Source of the DNA: an uncultured Clostridia bacterium | GTDB taxonomy: Bacteria; Bacillota; Clostridia; UMGS1810 | Direction: 5' to 3' | Length of the DNA: 64,000 nucleotides | Assembly: GCA_934463165.1 (NCBI GenBank) | Contig: CAKSJG010000001.1 | Span: 285,551-349,550, forward strand | In this document: in pieces, positions 1 through 8,486 of the stretch | How positions within the stretch are numbered: the first letter of the stretch is position 1 | Layout: the number at the start of each line of letters is the position of its first letter | The notes under the pieces: model-generated | Told to the model about the DNA's origin: nothing | Database searches by the model: none | The model's input: only the letters and a program-made list of their open reading frames with translations | Position numbers and translations under genes: made by a program

Positions 1-78
1 AAAAACCACTGTTCCTCCGCTTGCAAGACAAGCCGCTGCCTCGTCTATATCATTTGATTTTACAATCTTAGTAGTCAT
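1..78 (-). CDS. tsaC: L-threonylcarbamoyladenylate synthase (Sua5/YwlC/TsaC), N-terminal part only
   Basis: The first 26 codons read from an ATG at 78 to the window edge and end in Ala-Ser-Gly-Gly-Thr-Val-Val-Phe. That resembles the start of the YrdC/Sua5 domain, where a Gly-Gly-x-Val-x-Phe-Pro-Thr-Glu-Thr motif follows a short helix. The family makes threonylcarbamoyl-AMP for the t6A37 modification of ANN-decoding tRNAs. The start codon lies 15 nt after the prfA stop on the same strand, preceded by AGGAAG, so the two are probably co-transcribed; prfA and sua5 are neighbours in many Bacillota. Only the N-terminus is present, so the call rests on this short match plus context. Confidence 0.7.
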   Translation of the reverse strand, partial: MTTKIVKSNDIDEAAACLASGGTVVF

Positions 79-93
79 TATTGTTTCTTCCTG

Positions 94-1167
94 TTATTCT
101 TCATTCAATTTCAGTTTTTCACTTTGGTCAGAAGTAATCAAAGCATCGATTATTTCATCAAGATCTCCGTTCATTACTGATTCAAGCCTATGAATTGTAA
201 GACCGATGCGATGATCGGTAACTCTGCCCTGAGGATAGTTATACGTTCTTATTCTCTCGCTTCTGTCTCCCGAACCCACCTGACTTTTTCTTTCTTTTGA
301 AATAGCGTCATTCTGTTGACTCAGCATCATATCATAAACTCTTGAACGAAGAATTTTCATAGCCTTATCTTTGTTTTTGTGCTGTGATTTTTCGTCCTGA
401 CACGAAACGACAACGCCTGTCGGGATATGCGTTATTCTGACAGCCGAGTCTGTTGTATTAACGCACTGACCGCCCGGACCGCCGGCACGGAAAACATCGA
501 TTCTCAGATCATTGGGATTAATTTCGACCTCAACATCTTCCACTTCAGGAAGCACCGCCACCGTTGCAGCCGATGTATGTATTCTGCCGCCCGACTCCGT
601 TGACGGAATACGCTGAACACGGTGGACACCGCTTTCAAACTTAAGGCGGCTGTACGCCTTTTCGCCGTTAATGGCAAACGTGACTTCTTTATATCCTCCG
701 ATATCTGTCGGATTGGCTGATAAAAGCTCAACCTTCCAATTTTTGGTTTCGGCATACATTGAATACATCCTTAGCAGATCAGCGGCAAAAAGAGCAGCCT
801 CTTCTCCGCCGGTGCCTCCTCTTATCTCAACAATAACATTTTTTTCGTCGTTAGGATCTTTAGGCAGAAGGAGTATTTTCATTTCATTGCAAACAGATTC
901 AATTTTTCTTTTGCTGTCTTCCATTTCTTCTTCGATCATATCTTTTTCATCCTTGCTGAGACCGGAATCTGCAAGCATTTTCTTTGCCTCTGCAATATTA
1001 TCATTAAGAGCTTTGTATTCTCTGTATTTTTCAACAATCGGCCCTATATCCGAATGTTCCTTGCATAACTTTCGCCATAATTGCTGATCGGATATAACTT
1101 CCGGATCAGCAATCTGCTGTTCTAATTTAGCAAATCTTTCTTCTATGAAAGACAATTTATCAAACAT
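94..1167 (-). CDS. prfA: Peptide chain release factor 1
   Basis: RF1 (357 aa) recognises UAA and UAG stop codons and triggers release of the peptide from the ribosome. The GGQ hydrolysis motif lies in Gly-Gly-Pro-Gly-Gly-Gln. The tripeptide that separates RF1 from RF2 is visible as Pro-Ser-Thr, the RF1-type PxT, where RF2 would have SPF. The length is normal for RF1. The start is taken at the ATG at 1167 (Met-Phe-Asp-Lys-Leu) because GAGGTG sits just upstream; a TTG four codons earlier lies inside that ribosome binding site. The gene precedes the tsaC/sua5 start. No prmC (the methyltransferase for the GGQ glutamine) lies between them, although prfA-prmC is a common pairing. Confidence 0.97.
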   Translation of the reverse strand: MFDKLSFIEERFAKLEQQIADPEVISDQQLWRKLCKEHSDIGPIVEKYREYKALNDNIAEAKKMLADSGLSKDEKDMIEEEMEDSKRKIESVCNEMKILLLPKDPNDEKNVIVEIRGGTGGEEAALFAADLLRMYSMYAETKNWKVELLSANPTDIGGYKEVTFAINGEKAYSRLKFESGVHRVQRIPSTESGGRIHTSAATVAVLPEVEDVEVEINPNDLRIDVFRAGGPGGQCVNTTDSAVRITHIPTGVVVSCQDEKSQHKNKDKAMKILRSRVYDMMLSQQNDAISKERKSQVGSGDRSERIRTYNYPQGRVTDHRIGLTIHRLESVMNGDLDEIIDALITSDQSEKLKLNEE

Positions 1168-1270
1168 ACTGCACCTCAAAATATATTTATTTATAATTAT
1201 AACATAACACTTAATGATTTAAAATACATTTCCTTAATTATTAACATTAATGTAATATTAATAAGTTAAA

Positions 1271-3346
1271 CTAATTAAATATATCCGAATCATCAAATTG
1301 CCTGAAAAGTTTATCAATTCTGTTTCTGACTGCGGTATACTCTGCCGATTCAAGGTTCGGATCTGCTTTCATTACAATATCCGATTCACGTTGAGCGGCT
1401 TCAAGCAAATCAACATCCGAAAACAAATTTGCCACCTTAAGCTCCGGAATACCGTGCTGTCTTGTCCCGAAGAACTGTCCGCAGCCACGAAGTTCAAGAT
1501 CTTTTTGTGAAATTAAAAATCCATCGGTTGTTTCGGTCATGATTTTCATTCTCTCGGCACAGTTATCCGTTTTACAGTCAGATACAAGTATACAATATGA
1601 TTTTTCCCTTCCCCTGCCGACTCTGCCGCGCAGCTGATGAAGCTGCGAAAGGCCGAATCTCTCGGCGTTTTCAATCATCATAACCGTTGCATTCGGAACG
1701 TCAACACCAACCTCTATTACTGTCGTCGATATTAATATATCAATATCACCGTTTTTAAAGTCATTCATGATTTTATCTTTCTCAGAGGATTTCATTTTGC
1801 CGTGAATACACTCCGATTTCAAATTACCGAGTATACTGTGTTTCAGTTTATCTTTTATTTCGGCAACCGATGACAATTCGGCAGAAAATTCCGATTCCTC
1901 AACAAGCGGACATACAATATAACATTGTCTGCCAATGCTTACTTGCCGATAAATGAATTGGTATGCCCTGTCAAGCTTTGACGAGGTTATGTGATATGTC
2001 TCTGTTGAAGCTTTAAGTTTCGGCATGGATTTAATAACCGAAACGTTCAGATCACCGTATAAAATCAATGATAAAGTACGCGGTATGGGCGTCGCACTCA
2101 TAACCATAATATGCGAATTTTTACCCTTAGACGATAAAACGGCTCTCTGATTTACGCCAAATCTGTGCTGTTCATCTGTTATGCAAAGAGCAAGATTTGC
2201 AAATTCCACATTTTTTTCTATAACGGCGTGCGTTCCGACAACAAGGCCGAATTCTCCGTCTTTTATCTTTTGCAAAACTTCGTTTTTCTTTTTAGTTGAA
2301 GAAGTAAGAAGTGTTATTTTTATATCATCGCCGTACATTTTTTTCAGAGTTTCAAAATGCTGAACAGCAAGTATTTCCGTCGGAGCCATAAAAACGCTTT
2401 GATACCCGGCCGCGCACACGGCTTTAATTGCAACGGCGGCAACGGCGGTTTTCCCGCAGCCCACGTCTCCCTGAACAAGTCTGTTCATTTGTTTTCCGCC
2501 CAAAAAATCGGCACATATTTCGTTAAGTGCTTTTTTCTGACCGTCGGTAAGTTCAAACGGAAGCGTGGCAGCAAAACTGCGCATGCTTTCCGCTGCATTA
2601 TTTATTATATATCCGACATTGGCCAAACGCTTATTTTTTAAACATCTGAGCGCAATGCTCAAAACAAATAATTCTTCGAATGCAAGCCGTTTATGCGCCG
2701 CTTTGATATCCGTTTCGTCATTGGGCAAATGAATCCTGACAATCGCTTCTTTAATGTTTAAAAGTGAATATTTGCTTTTTAGGTTATCCGGTATGCAATC
2801 GTTAAGAAAATCCGCATAATTAAGAGCCGATTTCACATATTCGGATATGGTTTTCGTTGTAAGCCCCGTTGTAGCATGATATATTGGGACTATACGCCCG
2901 GTATTCGAAAGCTTATCGGCTTCTTCCATGAATTTAAGTTCAAATTCATATCCGCTGCCGGATGAAACAGCTTTTCCGTACACCATATATAACACTCCTG
3001 CTTTCAGCCTCGGCTTGGAAAATGATGCCGAAAACCATTTGACCGTTACCGGATCATAACCATCGGTAGCTCTTAAGATAAAAAGCGAAAGCTTGGATCT
3101 TATTTTCTTTTCAACCACCTGTCTGACAGGTCTTATTTTTATACAGCAATATTCATTCGGAACGCATTCGGAAATTCTACACACTTTTCTTCTGTCTTCA
3201 TATGTCCTCGGAAAATAATACATTAAATCCCAGACGGAATATATCCCCAGTTTATTAAGCAGCAGGGCTTTTTTAGGCCCGATTCCCTTTAATATTTCCA
3301 CGGAAGAATTAAGCTTGTTCTGTATGTTGTCTTTTTCTTTATCCAT
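1271..3346 (-). CDS. recG: ATP-dependent DNA helicase RecG
   Basis: RecG (691 aa, usual length about 680-690) remodels stalled replication forks and branch-migrates Holliday junctions. An N-terminal wedge/OB region (about residues 60-170) begins after a helix-hairpin-like Gly-Ile-Gly-Pro-Lys segment at 21-25. The helicase core follows, with Walker A Gly-Asp-Val-Gly-Cys-Gly-Lys-Thr at 293-300 and the DEQH box (Asp-Glu-Gln-His) at 391-394. Further helicase motifs include the Ser-Ala-Thr-Pro-Ile-Pro-Arg-Thr stretch and the Gln-Leu-Arg-Gly-Arg-Val-Gly-Arg-Gly motif. TGGAG precedes the ATG. It lies downstream of fakA, from which a strong hairpin terminator (3375-3404) separates it, so it is probably transcribed separately. 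Confidence 0.97.
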   Translation of the reverse strand: MDKEKDNIQNKLNSSVEILKGIGPKKALLLNKLGIYSVWDLMYYFPRTYEDRRKVCRISECVPNEYCCIKIRPVRQVVEKKIRSKLSLFILRATDGYDPVTVKWFSASFSKPRLKAGVLYMVYGKAVSSGSGYEFELKFMEEADKLSNTGRIVPIYHATTGLTTKTISEYVKSALNYADFLNDCIPDNLKSKYSLLNIKEAIVRIHLPNDETDIKAAHKRLAFEELFVLSIALRCLKNKRLANVGYIINNAAESMRSFAATLPFELTDGQKKALNEICADFLGGKQMNRLVQGDVGCGKTAVAAVAIKAVCAAGYQSVFMAPTEILAVQHFETLKKMYGDDIKITLLTSSTKKKNEVLQKIKDGEFGLVVGTHAVIEKNVEFANLALCITDEQHRFGVNQRAVLSSKGKNSHIMVMSATPIPRTLSLILYGDLNVSVIKSMPKLKASTETYHITSSKLDRAYQFIYRQVSIGRQCYIVCPLVEESEFSAELSSVAEIKDKLKHSILGNLKSECIHGKMKSSEKDKIMNDFKNGDIDILISTTVIEVGVDVPNATVMMIENAERFGLSQLHQLRGRVGRGREKSYCILVSDCKTDNCAERMKIMTETTDGFLISQKDLELRGCGQFFGTRQHGIPELKVANLFSDVDLLEAAQRESDIVMKADPNLESAEYTAVRNRIDKLFRQFDDSDIFN

Positions 3347-3374
3347 TTTTTCTCCACATAAGATTATCTAAAAT

Positions 3375-3404
3375 AAAAGCTCTGCAATATACGGCAGAGC
3401 TTTT
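3375..3404 (-). terminator. Intrinsic terminator of the yloU-fakA operon
   Basis: A perfect 11-bp stem (AAAAGCTCTGC / GCAGAGCTTTT) with an 8-nt loop lies directly after the fakA stop codon and is followed on the minus strand by an A/T-rich tail. Confidence 0.85.
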
Positions 3405-3409
3405 CGTTT

Positions 3410-5041
3410 TTATTCTACGGATATTAAGTAATCATATACCGGCTGACCGCCAAAATGCATAAATACATCACAATCGGAATATGTGTTTTCAAGTTTTGCT
3501 TTCAGGTCGGCGGCTGTCTTTTCGTCAATATCATTACCGTAAAATACCGTTATAACGCTTGAATCATCATCAATTGCCGCGTTAAGGCATGACATAACGG
3601 AAGAATCGATATCTGAATCGGACGCTTCTATTTTTCCGTCCAGTATTCCAAGATAATCTCCCTCTTTAATTACGGTTCCGTCAACAGAGGTATCTCTTAC
3701 GGCATGCGTAATCTGAATACTCTTAACACCGGCAAGTGCTTCCTCAAAAGCAGCCTTGTTTTCATCGGGTGAAAGAGTTTCATCAAAACAAATCATGCAA
3801 GCCATAGATTGGTTTACGCTTGATGTCGGTATAACACATGTATTGTCTCCGCAAAGTCTTTCGGCCTGCTGAGCTGCCATTATTATATTTTTATTATTCG
3901 GGAAAATAAAGATATGCTCCGCATTGATGTTTTTTACGGCGTCAACAATATCTTCCGTGCTCGGATTCATTGTCTGTCCGCCTTCGATTATTGTGTCCAC
4001 ACCAATATCTTTCAGAGCTCCCGAAATACCGTCACCCGCCGCAACAGCCACAAAAGCATATTTCTTTTTTTCTTCGGGTTTGCTTTCATCTTTTTTATTA
4101 ATAAGGCTGCTGTGCTGCAGCTTCATATTTTCTATCTTGACACTTGAGAGAATACCGACTTTTAACGCCTCACCGAGAACGATATTGGGATTGTTGGTGT
4201 GAATATGAAGTTTTACAATTTCATCGTCATCAACAATAACTATGCTGTCTCCGAGTTTTTCAACAGCAGTTTTAAATTCAAATGCCGACTTGCCCTTAAA
4301 CGATTTTTCAACTATACATTCGGTACAGTATGCAAATTTTATGTTTTCTCCCTCAGTATGCGAAACACCGCTTTGGGATACTTCCTGCTGTTTTTCGCTG
4401 AGTTCTATAATTTTCCCCTGCGAAAGACAATAAAGCATACCCTCTGCAATGAACATCAAACCCTGACCGCCGGAATCGACAACACCTGCTTCTTTAAGCT
4501 TCGGCAAGAGATCCGGAGTTGAGGCAAGCGCTTTTTGACCTGCGTCAACAACTATGGCAATAAACTGCTCCACATCTTCGCAATCACCACTGTATTCAAC
4601 TGCACACTCTCCCATTACGCGGGCAACGGTGAGTATCGTACCCTCCGTCGGCTTCATTACAGCGCGGTATGCACAATCCGATGCTGATTTAAACGCTTCG
4701 GATAAAAGCTTAACGTCACATACTTCATGCCCTTTAAATGCCCTTTTCACACCGCGCATAAGCTGCGAAAGAATTACACCCGAGTTACCGCGTGCTCCTC
4801 TTAAGGTATTGTTGGCAACCGATTTGAGGACAGTATATATATTGTCCTCATCAGATACATGTGACAAATCGGATAAACACGCTTTCATAGTCATTGACAT
4901 ATTTGTACCCGTATCACCGTCAGGCACCGGGAAAACATTCATATCATCAACCTTATGTCTGTTATTGATAAGGTTATGAGCACCGGATATAAGCATATCC
5001 GACAATAATTTACCGTTTATTTCACGTTTCAATTGTGTCAC
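3410..5041 (-). CDS. fakA: Fatty acid kinase subunit A (DAK2/DhaL domain protein, YloV family)
   Basis: This 543-aa protein has the FakA layout. An N-terminal DhaL ATP-binding domain (about residues 10-205) contains Pro-Asp-Gly-Asp-Thr-Gly-Thr-Asn-Met and a Gly-Ala-Arg-Gly-Asn-Ser-Gly-Val segment. A middle region and a C-terminal DegV-like domain follow. FakA phosphorylates fatty acids presented by a FakB (DegV) partner for incorporation into phospholipid; no fakB is visible here. The start is GTG at 5041. Its first bases overlap the yloU stop by 4 nt (GTGA), which points to translational coupling. AGGAACAGGA sits just upstream. Confidence 0.92.
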   Translation of the reverse strand: MTQLKREINGKLLSDMLISGAHNLINNRHKVDDMNVFPVPDGDTGTNMSMTMKACLSDLSHVSDEDNIYTVLKSVANNTLRGARGNSGVILSQLMRGVKRAFKGHEVCDVKLLSEAFKSASDCAYRAVMKPTEGTILTVARVMGECAVEYSGDCEDVEQFIAIVVDAGQKALASTPDLLPKLKEAGVVDSGGQGLMFIAEGMLYCLSQGKIIELSEKQQEVSQSGVSHTEGENIKFAYCTECIVEKSFKGKSAFEFKTAVEKLGDSIVIVDDDEIVKLHIHTNNPNIVLGEALKVGILSSVKIENMKLQHSSLINKKDESKPEEKKKYAFVAVAAGDGISGALKDIGVDTIIEGGQTMNPSTEDIVDAVKNINAEHIFIFPNNKNIIMAAQQAERLCGDNTCVIPTSSVNQSMACMICFDETLSPDENKAAFEEALAGVKSIQITHAVRDTSVDGTVIKEGDYLGILDGKIEASDSDIDSSVMSCLNAAIDDDSSVITVFYGNDIDEKTAADLKAKLENTYSDCDVFMHFGGQPVYDYLISVE

Positions 5042-5406
5042 TCCTGTTCCTGTACTCTGAATCCTTCAACATATACGTTAACCTGTTCTACATCAAGCCC
5101 CGTCATATGAGTGATCTGATATTTTACATTTTTTATTATGCTTTTTGCTATAACATTAATATTAACGCCGTATTCAATAATCGCATGCAAATCGCATGAT
5201 ATTTTATTTCCGTCATTGACAGCAACTTTAATACCCTTTGTTATATTTTCTCTTTTTAAAAGACTGGCAACACTGTCTGTTTTTGATCGGTATGCCATTC
5301 CGACAACACCGTATGACATGGTTGCCGCATAGCCGGCAATTTTAGCAATAACATCTGAATCAATTGAAACTGCTCCTTTTGCAAGTTCAAATTCTGCATT
5401 AGCCAT
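5038..5406 (-). CDS. yloU: Asp23/Gls24 family protein (YloU)
   Basis: The 122-aa Asp23/Gls24 domain protein reads Gly-Ala-Val-Ser-Ile-Asp then a helix with Ile-Ala-Gly-Tyr-Ala-Ala, typical of YloU. Members are linked to cell-envelope stress or alkaline shock, and YloU is found beside FakA/YloV in most Bacillota; its exact role is unsettled. I place the start at Met-Ala-Asn-Ala-Glu (5406) because AAAGAAAGG lies about 9 nt upstream. The earlier in-frame ATGs overlap that ribosome binding site. The stop overlaps the fakA GTG start. Confidence 0.9.
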   Translation of the reverse strand: MANAEFELAKGAVSIDSDVIAKIAGYAATMSYGVVGMAYRSKTDSVASLLKRENITKGIKVAVNDGNKISCDLHAIIEYGVNINVIAKSIIKNVKYQITHMTGLDVEQVNVYVEGFRVQEQE

Positions 5407-5450
5407 ATTATTCATCCTTTCTTTATTATACAAGATTTTTATTTTAATCT

Positions 5451-7256
5451 TTATTCTTTTAAATCTATTATTATAACATCATCCGTATCGGCAAAATACA
5501 TGCCCTCTCTGCTTCTGCATGTTGTCAGAAACATTTGCCTTTCACTCGCATATGAATGTATAAAATCAAGAAAGACAACCGTTTTTGAATCATCGGCAGA
5601 TGTAAATATATCATCCATAAATACCGGTACGCGGTCATCGCCGTATTCAAGTGCCGAAATAACCGAAAACCTTATCGCCAGACGAAGCAAATCGGCAGTT
5701 CCTCTGCTGAGTGACTTATAGCTTTTAAGCTCTCCGTTTAAAACAACGCAATAATCGCCACCCATTGCTTTAACACTGTCAAATCCCGCAACTGCCGTCG
5801 AAAAAATTCTGTATGCATCACGTGAAATATCGGGAACCATGCTGTTTTTCATAACCGAATATGCACTGTCCAAAATATCTTCGGCAACATCATAAAGCCT
5901 TGTTTTATCATATATTTTAATTAGATCATTATTAAGCTTTTCAGATTTTTTCTCAAGATCGGAAAGCTTCAAACGCAGACTGCTGCTTTCAAATGCAACA
6001 TTATCATACATCATAAGCTGAGCTTCAAATCTTCTGAGTTCATCTTCTTTTTTACATATTATATCATTTAATTCTTCTTTTGTAAAGGCATTTATTGTGT
6101 TTTTATTGGTTTCGGTGCTGTTTTTTTCGGATAATAAATTAATTTCAGCCTGTTTAATCATGTTTTTTATTTCACTTATTCGGTTTTTACAGCCGGCAAT
6201 ATCATTTTTTATGTCTCGTATACTGTCATCATTATAATATATACCACCCCTTTTTAACATGCATACCAAACCAAACGCAATGCCTGTGATGCCTGCGGCG
6301 AACGCAAAAATAAAATACCTGCTTAAAACATTTGTAAACGATAAAAAAATAACCGCTGACGAAATAACCGCAAGAAATATACCCATGATAAAGATTTTGG
6401 ATTTATGCCTTCCTGCCTTTTTTTCATTTTCAATCAAATACCTGTCATGCTTATTTTCCAATTCTCGAAGCTGCAAATCGGCACTTGTCTTCTGCATTTT
6501 AAGTTCGCTCAGTGAATCCGCCCTGTCTTTTAACGCATTGCTGTAATAATCGGTATCACGTAATTCTTGTTTCAGCTTTTCAATATCATTTTTTATTACT
6601 TCCCTTTTTGATATCAGTTCATCATTTTCGGAAAGCTTATTTTTAACATCGGTAATTTCCGAATTACATTTATTCAATTTTGATTTTACGGCATTTATCT
6701 GAGAATCGGCTCTTTTTTCGGAAGAAATGCCGGATCTTTTCTCGTTAAGCAGCGTTTTCACTTTTGAATATGAAATTTCCGAGGTTGAATCCGTCAGCAA
6801 ACGTATTATGTCGGAATCAATGTCCGAATCGGTAACCGAAAAAACATCGCTAATGAAAAATGTGTCGGAAAAAGCTTTTTCGTCAATATTTCCGATTAAC
6901 CCGGCAGGCGAAATATCCGTCATTCTTTCTCCGCTTTCGCTGTCATATATTTCAAGTTTTTTGCTGCCGTTCTTCATTCCCTCGCTCCGATATATTGTAT
7001 ATCTTTTTGACATATACGTAAGCTCTATGCTTCCGCTCATCGGCATACCGTTCCATGGCATGTATTTTTCTTTAAAAGACAGATCACCGGGCAATTTTTT
7101 CACCTTTGTTCCGTAAAAAACAAATTTTATGAAATTCAAAAGTGTTGATTTTCCCGCTCCGTTTTCTGCGTAAATTATATTAAGTCCGTCACCCGGTGTC
7201 AGATGAATATCGCTGAGGTTACCGAAGTTATTTATTTTTATCTCATCTATCGTCAA
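5451..7256 (-). CDS. YhaN-like SMC/Rad50-type ATPase with a membrane hairpin
   Basis: This is a 601-aa AAA/SMC-like ATPase. The N-terminus carries Asn-Phe-Gly-Asn-Leu and Walker A Glu-Asn-Gly-Ala-Gly-Lys-Ser-Thr (about residues 31-38). The C-terminus has the ABC signature-like Ser-Arg-Gly-Thr-Ala-Asp-Leu and a Walker B Pro-Val-Phe-Met-Asp-Asp. Between them lie coiled coils (about 170-270 and 340-440) interrupted by two hydrophobic helices near 285-335. B. subtilis YhaN has a similar plan, but at about 960 aa it is much longer, so the coiled coil here is short. The stop of the upstream nuclease gene is 11 nt before this start, so the two form a unit resembling SbcC/SbcD or YhaN/YhaO, probably acting on DNA ends near the membrane. 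Confidence 0.82.
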   Translation of the reverse strand: MTIDEIKINNFGNLSDIHLTPGDGLNIIYAENGAGKSTLLNFIKFVFYGTKVKKLPGDLSFKEKYMPWNGMPMSGSIELTYMSKRYTIYRSEGMKNGSKKLEIYDSESGERMTDISPAGLIGNIDEKAFSDTFFISDVFSVTDSDIDSDIIRLLTDSTSEISYSKVKTLLNEKRSGISSEKRADSQINAVKSKLNKCNSEITDVKNKLSENDELISKREVIKNDIEKLKQELRDTDYYSNALKDRADSLSELKMQKTSADLQLRELENKHDRYLIENEKKAGRHKSKIFIMGIFLAVISSAVIFLSFTNVLSRYFIFAFAAGITGIAFGLVCMLKRGGIYYNDDSIRDIKNDIAGCKNRISEIKNMIKQAEINLLSEKNSTETNKNTINAFTKEELNDIICKKEDELRRFEAQLMMYDNVAFESSSLRLKLSDLEKKSEKLNNDLIKIYDKTRLYDVAEDILDSAYSVMKNSMVPDISRDAYRIFSTAVAGFDSVKAMGGDYCVVLNGELKSYKSLSRGTADLLRLAIRFSVISALEYGDDRVPVFMDDIFTSADDSKTVVFLDFIHSYASERQMFLTTCRSREGMYFADTDDVIIIDLKE

Positions 7257-7267
7257 AAAATCATCCC

Positions 7268-8329
7268 CTATCCGCTGCTTTTATCAAGAAGTTTAAACAA
7301 CAGTGCACATGCGCGCCTCAAAAGCTCTTCATCTTCTTTTTTATCATTAATCCGTTTTAATGTCTCGGCTGCGCAAAATCCGGACAGGGTTTTATCCCGA
7401 CAATATTTTTCCGCCTCAAATTTAACTGCTGATTTATCGGTTATTTTTATATTATATTCCGACAAAGATGTATAAATATAATCAAGGTCGGTGAATGCAT
7501 CAATGCTGTTTTCTCCGACTAATGTTATACTGTAAGAATCATTTGATGATACAAGGAGAGTGAGCAGCTTGTTTGTAAGTTCATAATAACTGCATATACC
7601 GCTTATATTAACATCAAGCCTGATGTATTTCGACTGCGAGCATACAATAAAATTGATTTCCGTTTTTCTATCGCTTACCACTGCTTCAATAAATCCTTTT
7701 TCACCGCATTCGTCAAAGCCACGTCCCTGAATGATTCCGGAGTATGCATAAAAAGTATTTCCCACACGCTTAAGATCAGAAAATTCGTGCATATGCCCGA
7801 GAGCCGCATAATTAAAACCGCATTTTGAAAGCGACAATGCCGACAGCGGATTATAGACACTGTTTGCATTATTTGCATCTCCGTGAACACAAAAGATATT
7901 AATATAGTTGCCATCGGCGCGAAAATCATTCGGCAAAAGCGTCTTTGGCTCATATTCCGAGAAAAAAGATATACCGTAAATTTTTGTATTCAGCCGTTCA
8001 AGAGTAAAGCATTCAATTTCACGACATCCGAATATATGCAGATTATCGGGAGCATTTGCCAAGCAATATTTTATTATATCCGACGAATACGGATCATGAT
8101 TGCCGCATGAATAAAACACGGGAACGGCACATGACCTGACAAACGACAAAAACATGTCGGCAAATTTTGTGCCGACATTTCCGCCGTCGAATATATCTCC
8201 GCTTAAAACCGCCGCATCACAGGCAGATGCCTTCAGAAAGAATTTTCTGCATGAATTTTCTTCATTTGCGGATGCAGACGAACTCCCCAAATGGAAATCT
8301 GCTCCATGCAAAATCTTTATATGAGACAT
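7268..8329 (-). CDS. SbcD/YhaO-like DNA repair exonuclease (metallophosphoesterase)
   Basis: The 353-aa calcineurin-like phosphoesterase has all the expected metal motifs in order: Gly-Ala-Asp-Phe-His-Leu-Gly near residue 9, Ser-Gly-Asp-Ile-Phe-Asp, Gly-Asn-His-Asp, Val-His-Gly-Asp and Gly-His-Met-His. The family (Mre11/SbcD/YhaO) is a dimanganese nuclease that works with an SMC-type ATPase, here the next gene. A GGGGTG ribosome binding site precedes the ATG. A promoter on this strand lies at 8374-8402. Confidence 0.88.
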   Translation of the reverse strand: MSHIKILHGADFHLGSSSASANEENSCRKFFLKASACDAAVLSGDIFDGGNVGTKFADMFLSFVRSCAVPVFYSCGNHDPYSSDIIKYCLANAPDNLHIFGCREIECFTLERLNTKIYGISFFSEYEPKTLLPNDFRADGNYINIFCVHGDANNANSVYNPLSALSLSKCGFNYAALGHMHEFSDLKRVGNTFYAYSGIIQGRGFDECGEKGFIEAVVSDRKTEINFIVCSQSKYIRLDVNISGICSYYELTNKLLTLLVSSNDSYSITLVGENSIDAFTDLDYIYTSLSEYNIKITDKSAVKFEAEKYCRDKTLSGFCAAETLKRINDKKEDEELLRRACALLFKLLDKSSG

Positions 8330-8373
8330 ATATCACACCCCTTGCGTAAAATTGTTTAACATATATATTTATT

Positions 8374-8402
8374 ATTTTAACATTATAAAGAGTAAAAGTC
8401 AA
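8374..8402 (-). promoter_or_regulatory. Sigma-A-type promoter for the SbcD/YhaN-like operon
   Basis: On the minus strand TTGACT and TAAAAT are separated by exactly 17 nt, about 45 nt upstream of the start codon at 8329. Confidence 0.6.
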
Positions 8403-8421
8403 TAAAACTGTCTAACTCTTA

Positions 8422-8450
8422 TTGACAATAAATTCTCTGTTTGTTATAAT
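8422..8450 (+). promoter_or_regulatory. Consensus sigma-A-type promoter for the TIM-barrel/ligase fusion gene
   Basis: TTGACA and TATAAT match the consensus exactly and are 17 nt apart, 37 nt before the start codon at 8487. The -35 box is back-to-back with that of the divergent sbcD-like promoter. Confidence 0.85.
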
Positions 8451-8486
8451 TTTTAATGTTTACATAATTTAACAGAAAGGAATGGT

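Noticed and set aside
1168..1270. A/T-rich inverted repeats between recG and prfA as a terminator
   Set aside because: Pairs are only A-T and broken, with no clear loop, so they cannot be separated from background A/T bias.
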